64,000 bases of DNA, taken from contig JAZRAC010000032.1 of the NCBI GenBank assembly GCA_045634365.1, positions 1-64,000 of the forward strand, written 5' to 3'. Below are positions 25,672 to 34,563 of this stretch, in pieces. The translations under genes were made by a program, and so were the position numbers. The stretch comes from HGM04593 sp045634365 (lineage in GTDB: Bacteria; Bacteroidota; Bacteroidia; Bacteroidales; Bacteroidaceae). Below the pieces are notes generated by a model. The model saw only the letters and a list, made by a program, of their open reading frames with translations. It made no database searches and was not told where the DNA came from. Within the stretch, counting starts at the first letter, position 1. Each line of letters begins with the position of its first letter.

Positions 25672-26496
25672 ATGCCAAAAAAGAAAAAGAGGAAACAAAC
25701 TCCTAAAAAAAGCAATAAATTCACAGCGCTCATAATAATACTCGTTGCGGGAATTATTATGAGCCGTTTCCTCACACCCGCAACAACAGACGGTGCCACA
25801 CATTACAGCCAAGAGCTGTGCGTTCCCCGTTTCTGCGACGGCACGGAACACCAGACAGTGAAGCACGCCGGCTACATTCTCTCCTACAACAACGACACAA
25901 GAAACGCCGACTGGGTGGGCTACGAACTCACCAACGAAGAGGTGCAGGGGGTAGTGGAAAGAGGCGAAAATTTTGTACCCGACCCCTTGGTACGCGGGCC
26001 GCAAGCAACCGACAGCGATTACAAGAAAACCGGATGGGACCGTGGGCACCTTGCCCCTGCCGCAGATATGAAGTGGAGCAAGCAGGCAATGGAGGAGAGT
26101 TTCTATTTGAGCAACGTATCGCCACAGAACAAACAGCTCAACCGCGGAACGTGGAAAAAACTCGAAGAGCTGTGCCGCGACAAAGCCGAACTTTATGGCA
26201 AAGTAATAATTGTCACAGGGCCTATATTCTACGACAAAAAGCCACGCTACATAGGCAGTAACAGAGTGAGAGTGCCCGATGCATTCTTCAAAGTGCTTCT
26301 TTCGGACTACCGTGGCACGCACCGCTCCATAGGCTTTGTGTGTGACAATAAAGGGGGAAAGGGCAAATTAAAAGAGCACGCCCGAAGCGTCGACGAAGTT
26401 GAAGCACTCACCGGCCTCGACTTTTTCCATCAACTGCCCGACTCCATCGAAAATACAATGGAGGCCCGTTACAGCGCACCCTTTTGGGGAATTTAA
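25672..26496 (+). CDS. Membrane-anchored DNA/RNA non-specific endonuclease (NUC1 family)
   Basis: A 274-residue nuclease. A very basic start (PKKKKRKQTPKK) precedes one transmembrane helix (about 19-36), so the catalytic domain is probably periplasmic or extracytoplasmic. The active-site block GWDRGHLAPAADMKWS (near residues 121-136) holds the catalytic His in DRGH, and FYLSNVSPQNKQLNRGTW supplies the Mg-binding Asn. It degrades single- and double-stranded DNA or RNA for nutrients or defence against uptake. Overlap-close spacing to GH95 suggests shared expression. It ends directly against the convergent thioredoxin gene. Confidence 0.9.
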   Translation: MPKKKKRKQTPKKSNKFTALIIILVAGIIMSRFLTPATTDGATHYSQELCVPRFCDGTEHQTVKHAGYILSYNNDTRNADWVGYELTNEEVQGVVERGENFVPDPLVRGPQATDSDYKKTGWDRGHLAPAADMKWSKQAMEESFYLSNVSPQNKQLNRGTWKKLEELCRDKAELYGKVIIVTGPIFYDKKPRYIGSNRVRVPDAFFKVLLSDYRGTHRSIGFVCDNKGGKGKLKEHARSVDEVEALTGLDFFHQLPDSIENTMEARYSAPFWGI

Positions 26497-26853
26497 TTAC
26501 ACCAGAAGTTCATCGACAATCTGTTTGAACCTATCGCGCAACATTGCACCCGTGAAGCGGCGCACCTCCCCCGTGACACTTATCAACAGAAAGGTGGGGA
26601 TTGAGCGTATATCAAAATAGCCCGAAAGTTCATTCTCCTCGTCCACATTCACTTTATAAAAATCGACCATTCCATCGTACATTTTCGAAAGTTCATCGAG
26701 CAGAGGAGCCATCATCTGGCAGGGGCCGCACCACTCGGCATAAAAATCTATTACCGCAGGCCTTTTGCCCAGAAATTCAAACCCGTGAGAGTGAGGAACT
26801 ATGCGCGATACTCGCTTTTCAAACTCTTCTTTATTCAAAGGAATTGTTGCCAT
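26497..26853 (-). CDS. Thioredoxin-family protein
   Basis: A 118-residue thioredoxin. The active site is FYAEWCGPCQMMAPLLDEL with WCGPC, and the cis-proline loop is IRSIPTFLLI. ATG at 26853 (MATIPLNKEEF) is chosen; the longer frame has no further ATG and no conserved sequence. There is no signal peptide, so it should act in the cytoplasm as a disulfide reductase. It is divergent from the SLC13 transporter and apparently monocistronic. Confidence 0.9.
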   Translation of the reverse strand: MATIPLNKEEFEKRVSRIVPHSHGFEFLGKRPAVIDFYAEWCGPCQMMAPLLDELSKMYDGMVDFYKVNVDEENELSGYFDIRSIPTFLLISVTGEVRRFTGAMLRDRFKQIVDELLV

Positions 26854-26946
26854 AAAACATTTTTTAAAAGCCTTAATCACCGAGCGAGGCTCGCCGCTCT
26901 GCAATAAAAACAAAAAAAGAGAATAAAAAGAGCCACCTTTTTTGAT

Positions 26947-26965
26947 ACTTTAAATTCTTTAAAGT
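26947..26965. promoter_or_regulatory. Perfect palindrome in the thioredoxin/SLC13 intergenic region
   Basis: ACTTTAAA-TTC-TTTAAAGT, an 8-3-8 inverted repeat about 45 bases before the SLC13 start. It may be an operator; no known motif was recognised. Confidence 0.4.
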
Positions 26966-27008
26966 AACTTTAAGCCAAACTTAAAAAACACGACAATTCT
27001 ACAATAAT

Positions 27009-28490
27009 ATGGAAGCAGAAAAACAACCGAACCGGCTTTTGAGGTTTTTCAAGAGATACAATCGATACATTAAAGTAACCCTTGTGTCGTTGTTCGGAAT
27101 TATTTTGGCAACAATGCCCACCGAACTTTACGGAATTGAGGGGCTCACAATTATCCAACAGCGCGTAATTGCCCTTTTTATATGGGCAGCTCTTATGTGG
27201 ATTTTAGAGGCGGTGCCCGCTTGGACCACCTCTTTGCTCATAATTGTAATATCGTTGCTCACCGTATCGAGCAGCGCAATCACCCCCCTTATCGACGGGC
27301 TCGACGAACTGAACAAGAGCCAGCTTGTTGGCTATAAATTGATTATGGGCTCATTTGCCGACCCCACCATCATGCTCTTTATGGGAGGATTCGTGCTTGC
27401 GCTTGTAGCATCGAAAAGCGGAGTCGATGTTACCCTCGCCCGTGCAATGCTTAAACCCTTTGGAACAGAGCCGCATATAGTACTATTCGGCTTTATGCTT
27501 GTAACAGCAATATTCTCGATGTTCGTGAGCAACACCGCCACAGCTGCAATGATGCTCACATTCCTTGCCCCCGTGCTAAAATCGCTCCCAAAAGAGGAGA
27601 AGGGGTGCGCCGCCCTTTCGCTGGCAATACCCATAGGTGCCAATATAGGCGGAATTGCAACCCCCATCGGAACACCTCCCAACGGCATTGCGCTCGGCTA
27701 TCTGAACGACGTTAACGGGCTTAACCTTGGAATAGGATTCGACGATTGGATGAAGGTAATGACCCCTCTTATGCTCGCAATACTCATAATAGCGTGGATA
27801 TTGTTGAACATTCTGCACCCGTTCACTGCCAAAAGAATACACCTGCACATTGATGGTGGTGCGAGAAGAGGGTGGCGCACAGTCGTCATTTACGCAACGC
27901 TTGTCGTAACCATCCTCTTGTGGATGTTCGAAAAGGTTGTGGGCATAAACTCGTATGTGGTGGCACTTATTCCCATAGGCGTATTCTCAATCACCCGCAT
28001 AATAAAGTCGAAGGACTTGAAGGAAATAGATTGGGCCTGCCTGTGGATGGTTGCCGGCGGCTTTGCCCTTGGCACGGTAATGAACAAGACCGGCCTTGCC
28101 GGCACATTGGTGAACGCAATTCCCTTCAACAGCTGGCCCACACTGCTGGTGATGATTGGCGGAGGAGTAATCTGCTGGACATTATCGACATTTATTTCAA
28201 ACTCGGCAGCAACGGCGCTTATGATACCCATACTCGCAGCCGTGGGCAAGGGAATGGGCCCTGCTCTTGGCGAATATGGAGGAATGGGCACACTGCTCAT
28301 AGGCGTGGCTCTTTCGGCATCTTTTGCAATGTCGCTGCCCATAAGCACCCCGCCCAATGCCATTGCATACTCCACGGGGCTCATAAAATCGTCGCAGATG
28401 CTGCGAGTGGGAATAATCATCGGTGTTATTTCACTCGCCATCGGATATTGGCTCATTATATATGTCGGCCGAACAGGATTTTTCGGATAA
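27009..28490 (+). CDS. SLC13/DASS-family sodium:dicarboxylate symporter
   Basis: A 493-residue inner membrane transporter with about eleven transmembrane segments. The paired ion- and substrate-binding motifs are visible: SNTATAAMMLTF near 177 with TPIGTPPNGIA near 219, and the second copy SNSAATALMIPI near 397 with STPPNAIAYSTG near 450. Family members import succinate, malate, citrate or sulfate with Na+. It begins a three-gene plus-strand run with a barrel protein and a GH84 hexosaminidase (27- and 22-base gaps). Confidence 0.93.
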   Translation: MEAEKQPNRLLRFFKRYNRYIKVTLVSLFGIILATMPTELYGIEGLTIIQQRVIALFIWAALMWILEAVPAWTTSLLIIVISLLTVSSSAITPLIDGLDELNKSQLVGYKLIMGSFADPTIMLFMGGFVLALVASKSGVDVTLARAMLKPFGTEPHIVLFGFMLVTAIFSMFVSNTATAAMMLTFLAPVLKSLPKEEKGCAALSLAIPIGANIGGIATPIGTPPNGIALGYLNDVNGLNLGIGFDDWMKVMTPLMLAILIIAWILLNILHPFTAKRIHLHIDGGARRGWRTVVIYATLVVTILLWMFEKVVGINSYVVALIPIGVFSITRIIKSKDLKEIDWACLWMVAGGFALGTVMNKTGLAGTLVNAIPFNSWPTLLVMIGGGVICWTLSTFISNSAATALMIPILAAVGKGMGPALGEYGGMGTLLIGVALSASFAMSLPISTPPNAIAYSTGLIKSSQMLRVGIIIGVISLAIGYWLIIYVGRTGFFG

Positions 28491-28517
28491 GAACATTAAC
28501 ATAAACTCTATAATATT

Positions 28518-29756
28518 ATGAAAAGACTATTCCTGATTGCAGCAGTTGTCTGCGTTGCATTAAGCGGATTTTCGCAGATTAAAGTGTCGGACAATATCAA
28601 CATCAAGCTCTATGGCTTTGTAAGGAACTACGCCTGCTACGATAATCGCGAGAGCTATACATCGAACAGCGAGCAGTTCTACTATATGCCGATGGACTGG
28701 AACAAGGATATTTACGGCGAAGACATTAACGAAAAGAGCAATATGATGCTGTTGAGCATCACCACCCGCTTGGGAATGAATATCACCGGTCCCGAATTTT
28801 TAGGAGCGCAAACATCGGCAAAAATAGAGGCCGACTTTGCCGGATTCGGCACAAGCAACACAGTGTTCCGCATACGCCAGGCATACGCAAAAATGGCGTG
28901 GGAGAAGCACGATGTACTTGTGGGACAGGCGTGGCACCCTATGATGGGAGATATGATGCCCGATGTATTCACCCTTGAAACAGGTGCTCCTTTTACCCCG
29001 TTTAGCCGCAGCCCGCAGTTGCGTTACAACTATCGCATAAAGGATGTTACCCTAACGGCTACCGCACTCTATCAGTATCAATATACATCGCCCGGCCCCG
29101 ACGGCAGCAAATTCGATTATGCACGCGACGCTGTTGTTCCCGAAATTTATTTGCAGGCAATGTACAAAGGCAGCAAATTCCAAGCAGGAGCAGGCGTTGA
29201 CATTCTCACGCTGAAACCTCGCAGCCAAGCTATCACAGAGGATGGCCCGGTGAAGGTGAGCGAGAGCATTGTATCGGTCTCTCCCACCCTTTTCGCATCG
29301 TACAAAAGTGGTAACTTCGGAATAAAAGGGCGCCTCACATACGCCGAGAATGCCGGCCATTTGAGTATGATAAGCGGCTACGGAGTTACCAAAATAAAAG
29401 AGAATGGCGAGCAGGAGTACAGCCCCTTGCGCAGCATCGCCGGTTGGATGGACATCACCTACAAGCACAAAGTGAAGAAAGGTTACTTCACATACTGCCT
29501 CTTTGCCGGTTACACGAAGAACCTCGGTTGCCACAAAGAGCTCCTCGCCGGCCCCTACATTCGCGGGCAGAAGAATGCCGGATACATCTGGCGCATAGCC
29601 CCCAGCATACTCTACACACACAACGCAATGCAGATAGGCATAGAGTATAACCCCACCACCGTGGGATACGGCACAGCCGACAAGAAATACAAGGTGGAGG
29701 ATATGCACCGCGTAACCAACCACCGCATCTGCGCAATGTTAAAGTATAATTTCTAA
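28518..29756 (+). CDS. Outer membrane porin-like beta-barrel protein
   Basis: A 412-residue protein with signal peptide (ending ALSGFSQ) and a 16-strand-like barrel. It begins KVSDNINIKLYGFVRNYACYDNRES, includes RIRQAYAKMAWEKHDVLVGQAWHP, and ends in the aromatic strand NHRICAMLKYNF, the usual outer-membrane barrel C-terminus. This layout resembles DcaP-like trimeric porins, which pass dicarboxylates. Position directly after the SLC13 symporter supports a paired outer and inner membrane uptake route for organic acids, though substrate is inference. Confidence 0.8.
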   Translation: MKRLFLIAAVVCVALSGFSQIKVSDNINIKLYGFVRNYACYDNRESYTSNSEQFYYMPMDWNKDIYGEDINEKSNMMLLSITTRLGMNITGPEFLGAQTSAKIEADFAGFGTSNTVFRIRQAYAKMAWEKHDVLVGQAWHPMMGDMMPDVFTLETGAPFTPFSRSPQLRYNYRIKDVTLTATALYQYQYTSPGPDGSKFDYARDAVVPEIYLQAMYKGSKFQAGAGVDILTLKPRSQAITEDGPVKVSESIVSVSPTLFASYKSGNFGIKGRLTYAENAGHLSMISGYGVTKIKENGEQEYSPLRSIAGWMDITYKHKVKKGYFTYCLFAGYTKNLGCHKELLAGPYIRGQKNAGYIWRIAPSILYTHNAMQIGIEYNPTTVGYGTADKKYKVEDMHRVTNHRICAMLKYNF

Positions 29757-29778
29757 ACAAAAAAATACATTTACGACT

Positions 29779-32019
29779 ATGAACAAGAGATTTTTTGCAT
29801 TAGGCATTTTGCTTATAGCCGCATTATGCACAATTAACGCTTCCTATTGGAGCAACCCGCAAGTGAAAAAGTATCTGTGGACGGCCGGAACCGAGGCACA
29901 GCACAAACTCCCCGAAAAGTGGACCATTGTTGCCGCCGACAAATACCTTAACAGTTACATTGGCGAAGCAATAAAGAAGGCTTCCCCCGAAATTGCCCCC
30001 AACCAAAAGTTCAAAGTAATTCTTGGTGTTAAGGGCGACAAAGAGGTGCGCAAATACAAGAAATATATCCCCGAACAGGCCGAGGGTTACTATTTTAAAA
30101 TATCGCGTGAAGGAGTGATTATCGCCGGTAACGACGAGCGCGGACTCTTCTATGGTATTCAAACACTCATACAACACACCAATCACAATCTTTACGAAGA
30201 GGTTGCCGTTGCCGACTGGCCGGATATGCCCTTCCGCGGAACAGTAGAGGGCTTCTATGGCACACCGTGGAGCCACGAAGCACGCCTGAGCCAATTGGAG
30301 TTCTATGGCAAGAACAAAATGAATGTCTATATTTACGGCCCCAAAGACGACCCTTGGCACCGCGACAAATGGCGCGTTCCCTACCCCGAAGCAGAGGCCA
30401 ACCGTATAGCCGAGCTTGTGGAGGCAGGCAAAAAGAACTATGTAAACTTCTATTGGGCAATTCACCCGGGCGTTGACATTAAATGGAACAACGAGGACCG
30501 CGACGCTCTTGTGGCAAAATTGGAGAAGATGTACGACCTTGGCGTGCGTGCCTTTGCAGTCTTCTTCGACGACATTTGGGGCGAGGGAACAAAAGCCGAC
30601 AAACAGGCCGAGCTTCTTAACTATGTGGATGACAACTTTATACAGAAGAAAAAAGATGTTGCCCCCCTCATTATGTGCCCCACCGAGTATAACCGCGGCT
30701 GGGCTAACGAAGAGAAAGGTTATCTGCGCACCCTCGGCAACACCCTTAACAAAGGCATAGAGATTATGTGGACAGGAAATTCGGTTGTTGCCTGCATCGA
30801 CAAGCCCACAATGGAGTGGATTAACGAGCGTATACAGCGCAAGGCCTACATCTGGCTCAACTTCCCTGTAAACGACTTTGTGCGCGACCATATGCTTATG
30901 GGTCCCCTCTACGGCAACGGCGCAGACATTGCCCCCCTTGTGTCGGGCTTTGTGAGCAACCCTATGGAGTATGCCGAAACATCAAAAATATCGCTCTACG
31001 GCATTGCCGATTACTGCTGGAACACAGAGAACTACGACGAATCTTCAAACTGGCAGAAGAGCCTCCTCAGCATACTGCCAAGCAACGACGAAGCACTGGG
31101 AATATTTGCCCTTTACAACAAAGACCTCGGCCCCAACGGACACGGATTCCGCCGCGAGGAGGGCGACGAGATTAAGGATATTGCACAAAAGGCAATCGAG
31201 GGCGACGACGCTGCACTCGACATTCTTGCATTCAAATGCTGGGAACTCGACGAGGCGTGCGATAAACTGCTTGCCGACCCCAACAACCCCCAGCTGATAC
31301 ACGAATTGCGTCCGTGGCTCTTGCAAGGCAAGCTGCTTGCCGACTATGGAGCGGCAATCTGCAATATGAAAAAGATTGCCGACGGCAAAATTAACCCATC
31401 GTGCTCACCCCTCGGTATTCCTGAATATTTCAACCGCCTATGGAACAAGGCACGCGACATTAGAAAGCAGATGTACGACAACGAGAACAACAAGAGTATG
31501 CTGCACCCCTACCAGACAGGAATAAAGCTCGGCACAAAAGTGTTGATGCCCACCCTTAACAGCCTCTTCACTCTCGCTACGGAGAAGTACAATGAAAAAT
31601 CGTCATACAAATACGACACAACAGCCGAGTATAATCCCTTCAAAGTAAAATCGAATGTGAAGCAACTTGCCCTGTTGCCCGTGAGCGTACGTGGCAGCGA
31701 TGTTACCGTAGCATCGGCACTCGAAGTTATCAACTGGCAGGCCGGCGGTGAATTTATTGTAGAGGGCGACCGCCCCATCACCTTCCAAGGAATGGACTTT
31801 AACTTCGGCATTAACGGCGTTGCAAAGAACTTCAAGCTCGAACTTAAAATCGATGGCAACTGGCGCGAAGTATCACTCCTCCATTATGCCGACAACGACC
31901 CTGTCATTCACACAGGCAACGAACTTGGTGGAATGACAGCAAGCGCACTGCGCATCACCAATATAAGCGGCACCGAGCAGCAAGTTTACTTCAAGAACTT
32001 CAAGTTTGTGAAGAGATAA
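29779..32019 (+). CDS. Beta-N-acetylglucosaminidase, glycoside hydrolase family 84
   Basis: A 746-residue exported O-GlcNAcase-type enzyme (signal peptide ending TINASYW). An N-terminal alpha/beta domain (about 30-145) leads into the TIM barrel with FRGTVEGFYGTPWSHEARL near residue 153, YIYGPKDDPWHRDKWR, and the catalytic Asp pair in FAVFFDDIWGEG (D264-D265) that assists the substrate acetamido group. A helical domain and a C-terminal beta domain follow. It cleaves terminal GlcNAc from host glycans or O-GlcNAc proteins. Length and order match Bacteroides GH84 enzymes. Confidence 0.95.
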   Translation: MNKRFFALGILLIAALCTINASYWSNPQVKKYLWTAGTEAQHKLPEKWTIVAADKYLNSYIGEAIKKASPEIAPNQKFKVILGVKGDKEVRKYKKYIPEQAEGYYFKISREGVIIAGNDERGLFYGIQTLIQHTNHNLYEEVAVADWPDMPFRGTVEGFYGTPWSHEARLSQLEFYGKNKMNVYIYGPKDDPWHRDKWRVPYPEAEANRIAELVEAGKKNYVNFYWAIHPGVDIKWNNEDRDALVAKLEKMYDLGVRAFAVFFDDIWGEGTKADKQAELLNYVDDNFIQKKKDVAPLIMCPTEYNRGWANEEKGYLRTLGNTLNKGIEIMWTGNSVVACIDKPTMEWINERIQRKAYIWLNFPVNDFVRDHMLMGPLYGNGADIAPLVSGFVSNPMEYAETSKISLYGIADYCWNTENYDESSNWQKSLLSILPSNDEALGIFALYNKDLGPNGHGFRREEGDEIKDIAQKAIEGDDAALDILAFKCWELDEACDKLLADPNNPQLIHELRPWLLQGKLLADYGAAICNMKKIADGKINPSCSPLGIPEYFNRLWNKARDIRKQMYDNENNKSMLHPYQTGIKLGTKVLMPTLNSLFTLATEKYNEKSSYKYDTTAEYNPFKVKSNVKQLALLPVSVRGSDVTVASALEVINWQAGGEFIVEGDRPITFQGMDFNFGINGVAKNFKLELKIDGNWREVSLLHYADNDPVIHTGNELGGMTASALRITNISGTEQQVYFKNFKFVKR

Positions 32020-32040
32020 AGATTTCTTCTAAACACAAAC

Positions 32041-32100
32041 AGACCGGCTCCTGCATTCTTGTCTATCAACAATCATTGGCAATAGCAAGAGCCGGTCTTT
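32041..32100 (+). terminator. Terminator after the GH84 gene
   Basis: AGACCGGCTC (32041-32050) pairs perfectly with GAGCCGGTCT (32089-32098), followed by TT. The loop is 38 bases and the T run short. Confidence 0.65.
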
Positions 32101-32149
32101 AACACAAACAAATGGAACAGTTCCACAAGCACTATGATTAACGCCATAC

Positions 32150-33136
32150 ATACATAAAAGCCTGTCAACAGCACTTTTATGCATATATGCAATTGCTGCA
32201 CATTGCGACAATAAAACATTTGCCGCCTCGAAATACGATGAGGAACTGAAAGCAATAAAACTACCTCTCATAGAGATTGTAACAGCCAACGGGGAAGAAC
32301 CTGCCGGCGCACACGTATTTGCACCCGATGATTTATGGGGTATAGGATTGGTCGACAACGAATATATCGTAGGGCATATGCATATGACAATAGGCGACAG
32401 CGCAGGCACCAACCGCTACCTTATAAAAAAGAATTTCTATCCGTCTAATCCCACTGCCAGCCAGTTATATATGGGTCCCTTGTGGGACTTTGACGCAATA
32501 TTCAGAACGCCCGAGAATTGGTGCGCACTGCACAACAGGTCGTATAGTTTCTACTTTCCACAGCTTCTCGACCGACAAGACTTCTATCTGAGCTATCTAC
32601 ACCAATGGGAAGCGGTGAGTGCTACTTTCCACAGCAACATCATAGAAGCCCTCCATAATCTATATAACGAAAAGGGAGAAGCCATCGATGCGAGCCGTTT
32701 ATTGGACAACAAACGTTGGTACACCAATGTCCCCTACAAATCATTATCGACCGAAATTGACGAAACAGACAAATGGATGAAAGCGCAAACAAAATTCATC
32801 GACACAAAACTGCTCACCCGCTACCAACTGCAATTTGTAGTTAATAATGATGTTATACATACAGATTCCCTTTTTTACCGAGAAGAGATTACCTACCCTG
32901 CCGTTGACGTCGAAGAAGGCCTCTCATTCGAAGGTTGGGATATTACACCAAGCAGTATGCCTGCCAACAACCTGATAATAACCGGTTCTTTCTCCACAGC
33001 AAATATTATAGATATGCCTTACAATGAAGCAGAAAATCCGACAATTGTGGACCTGAGTGGAAGACGTTACGACAGCCTCGAAAATTTGAATCGTGGCATC
33101 TACATTGTTAACGGGAAAAAGACATTCATACACTAA
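32150..33136 (+). pseudogene. Remnant of a CotH-kinase-type surface protein (start lost, central part deleted)
   Basis: An open frame of about 329 codons without an ATG at its beginning. Residues near the start resemble a signal peptide (LSTALLCIYAIAAHC) read from ATA or CTG codons. Then LPLIEIVTANGEEP matches the first strand of CotH proteins, but the following sequence jumps to the late CotH region (LVDNEYIVGHMHM, SQLYMGPLWDFDAIF). A Listeria-Bacteroides-type repeat (EEGLSFEGWDITPSSMPANNL) and a T9SS-like tail, VDLSGRRYDS and GIYIVNGKKTFIH, end the protein. The CotH core between the two parts is absent, so this is most likely a decayed gene. Confidence 0.7.
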
Positions 33137-33162
33137 CCATAAAATGACAATGGCAATTTATA

Positions 33163-33204
33163 AAAATAAATGCCTCACGAAATTACTCGTGAGGCATTTA
33201 TTTT
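33163..33204. terminator. Bidirectional terminator between the CotH remnant and the BASS transporter
   Basis: A perfect 18-bp stem (33163-33180 with 33187-33204) around a 6-base loop, core TGCCTCACGA/TCGTGAGGCA, with A-rich and T-rich outer arms. It overlaps the stop codon of the minus-strand transporter. Confidence 0.9.
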
Positions 33205-34159
33205 ATTCCTTATGATTATGCTTATACAATTGCCGAGTATTCACAATATTGTGCCACAGAGAATAAAAACCGCCGGCAATAGCCGTTACAGGCGTTAAAA
33301 AAGTATATGCCAACCAGATGGCAAACACCGTGTTTTTCTGCCCGAGAGCCTGCCCGCCCGTAATTCTCTCGCCGTAACGGGCACCTACCCACCGTCCCAC
33401 GGCAAACTGCACAAGGCAGCAGAAAAGCGACACTGCCGCAATTCCCGCCATAATAAGCAGAGAAATATTACTGTTGGCTATGGAACGTGCAGTCATTGCA
33501 ATGGCAAGCGAGAGAGCCACCAGCCACAGATAGAAAGGCACGTTACGTCCCTGTGTCACCAACAGCGCGTGCCACGATGGAATATATTTACGCAAAAGCT
33601 CGGCACACAACAGGGGGAAGAGCAGCAAAGGGAACACCCTGCCCATAATGAGCAGGAACGAGGAGAGGAACGACACTCCCTCCACCGGATGCGACAGCGT
33701 TAGCAAGAGCGGAGCAAAGAGAGCCACCGCCACATTTATGAGCATAGTATATGTGATGAGCGACGATGCACTGCCACCCAATTTTGCCGTAATTACCACA
33801 GCCGCCGTTGCCGTGGGGCACAAAAGGCAGAGCATTGCAGCCTCCAACAATACCTGCACCCCCTGCGGCATATTGCGAAAAAAAGCGAAGAAAAGGGAGA
33901 TTGTCGCAAAAAGCAGTAACTGAAAAGCAAGCAGAATAAAATGCCAACGACTGGGTTTAAGCTCGGTGTAACGTATCTTGCAGAAGGTTACAAACAGCAT
34001 CGCAAAAATGAGCAACGGTTGCACCACTGCCACCGCACCAAGCACAAAGGGGCGCGTGCCGTCGAACAACGGGATATTAACATAGAGCAGATACATTACT
34101 ACCCCCGCCACCATAGCTATGGGCAGCGACCAATCGCGCAAAAATTGTCGTGGGTTCAT
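33203..34159 (-). CDS. Bile acid:sodium symporter (BASS) family transporter
   Basis: A 318-residue membrane protein with nine or ten transmembrane helices. The conserved crossover motifs are CPTATAAVVITAKLGGSASSL near residues 111-131 and GGQALGQKNTVFAIWLAYTF near 268-287. Family members import bile acids, pantoate, pyruvate or other organic anions with Na+; nothing in the sequence decides. It stands alone on the minus strand, ended by a strong bidirectional hairpin. Start ATG at 34159. Confidence 0.85.
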   Translation of the reverse strand: MNPRQFLRDWSLPIAMVAGVVMYLLYVNIPLFDGTRPFVLGAVAVVQPLLIFAMLFVTFCKIRYTELKPSRWHFILLAFQLLLFATISLFFAFFRNMPQGVQVLLEAAMLCLLCPTATAAVVITAKLGGSASSLITYTMLINVAVALFAPLLLTLSHPVEGVSFLSSFLLIMGRVFPLLLFPLLCAELLRKYIPSWHALLVTQGRNVPFYLWLVALSLAIAMTARSIANSNISLLIMAGIAAVSLFCCLVQFAVGRWVGARYGERITGGQALGQKNTVFAIWLAYTFLTPVTAIAGGFYSLWHNIVNTRQLYKHNHKE

Positions 34160-34245
34160 CGCTTAAAATTTTCTGCAAAAGTAAGAAATAAAGAATTAGA
34201 ATTGCGATTAAAAGCTAAAAAACAATCTTTAAACAATCACGAAAT

Positions 34246-34263
34246 AAATTTTAAACAACTTCT
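34246..34263. repeat. Short dispersed motif AAATTTTAAACAACTTCT
   Basis: The same 18-base word, with one change, occurs at 43948-43965, and a 17-base inverted version at 43905-43921. All three are intergenic, next to hairpins or gene starts. Confidence 0.5.
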
Positions 34264-34316
34264 AAAGTTATAACTTTTTAAAGATACAATCAAAAATTGC
34301 CAAGTGTTTAAAATGA

Positions 34317-34350
34317 GACAAGAGGCTGACCAAAAAATCAGCCTCTTGTC
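34317..34350 (-). terminator. Terminator of the large LRR protein/small ORF unit
   Basis: A perfect 13-bp stem (34317-34329 with 34338-34350; core AGAGGCTGA) with an 8-base loop. On the minus strand it is followed by TCATTTT. It lies 41 bases after the 53-residue gene. Confidence 0.75.
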
Positions 34351-34390
34351 GTACCAAATAAAATCTCTATAAAAAATTTCCCTGTTAATG

Positions 34391-34552
34391 TTAATTCTTA
34401 TTCCAAAGATCTCCCCATTCGCCGCGATAAACGTTGACATCGGGACGCGAGGGTGTGTTGCCAACATCCGTTGTTACAGAACCGGACAATATCGTTGTAT
34501 CAGTGTTGAGCTCCACACTCTCAACAGTAGGCTTGTTATATTTCAATTTCAT
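34391..34552 (-). CDS. Uncharacterised 53-residue protein downstream of the large LRR gene
   Basis: ATG at 34552, TAA at 34391-34393. The protein has a basic start (MKLKYNKPTVESVEL), a central ILSGSVTTDVGNTP and an aromatic, acidic end (VYRGEWGDLWNKN). It has no signal peptide or membrane helix. Short Bacteroidales proteins beginning MKxxYxKPxxExVEL and holding a LSGS or LAGS motif are familiar as hypothetical proteins near surface-protein genes; membership is judged by eye. It starts 11 bases after the LRR stop and shares its terminator, so it is probably co-transcribed. The -SGS- could be a processing point, which is speculation. Confidence 0.6.
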   Translation of the reverse strand: MKLKYNKPTVESVELNTDTTILSGSVTTDVGNTPSRPDVNVYRGEWGDLWNKN

Positions 34553-34563
34553 AGTAGCTTTTT

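Noticed and set aside
29824..30891. 355-residue frame antisense to the GH84 gene
   Set aside because: Shadow frame without start context or family features.
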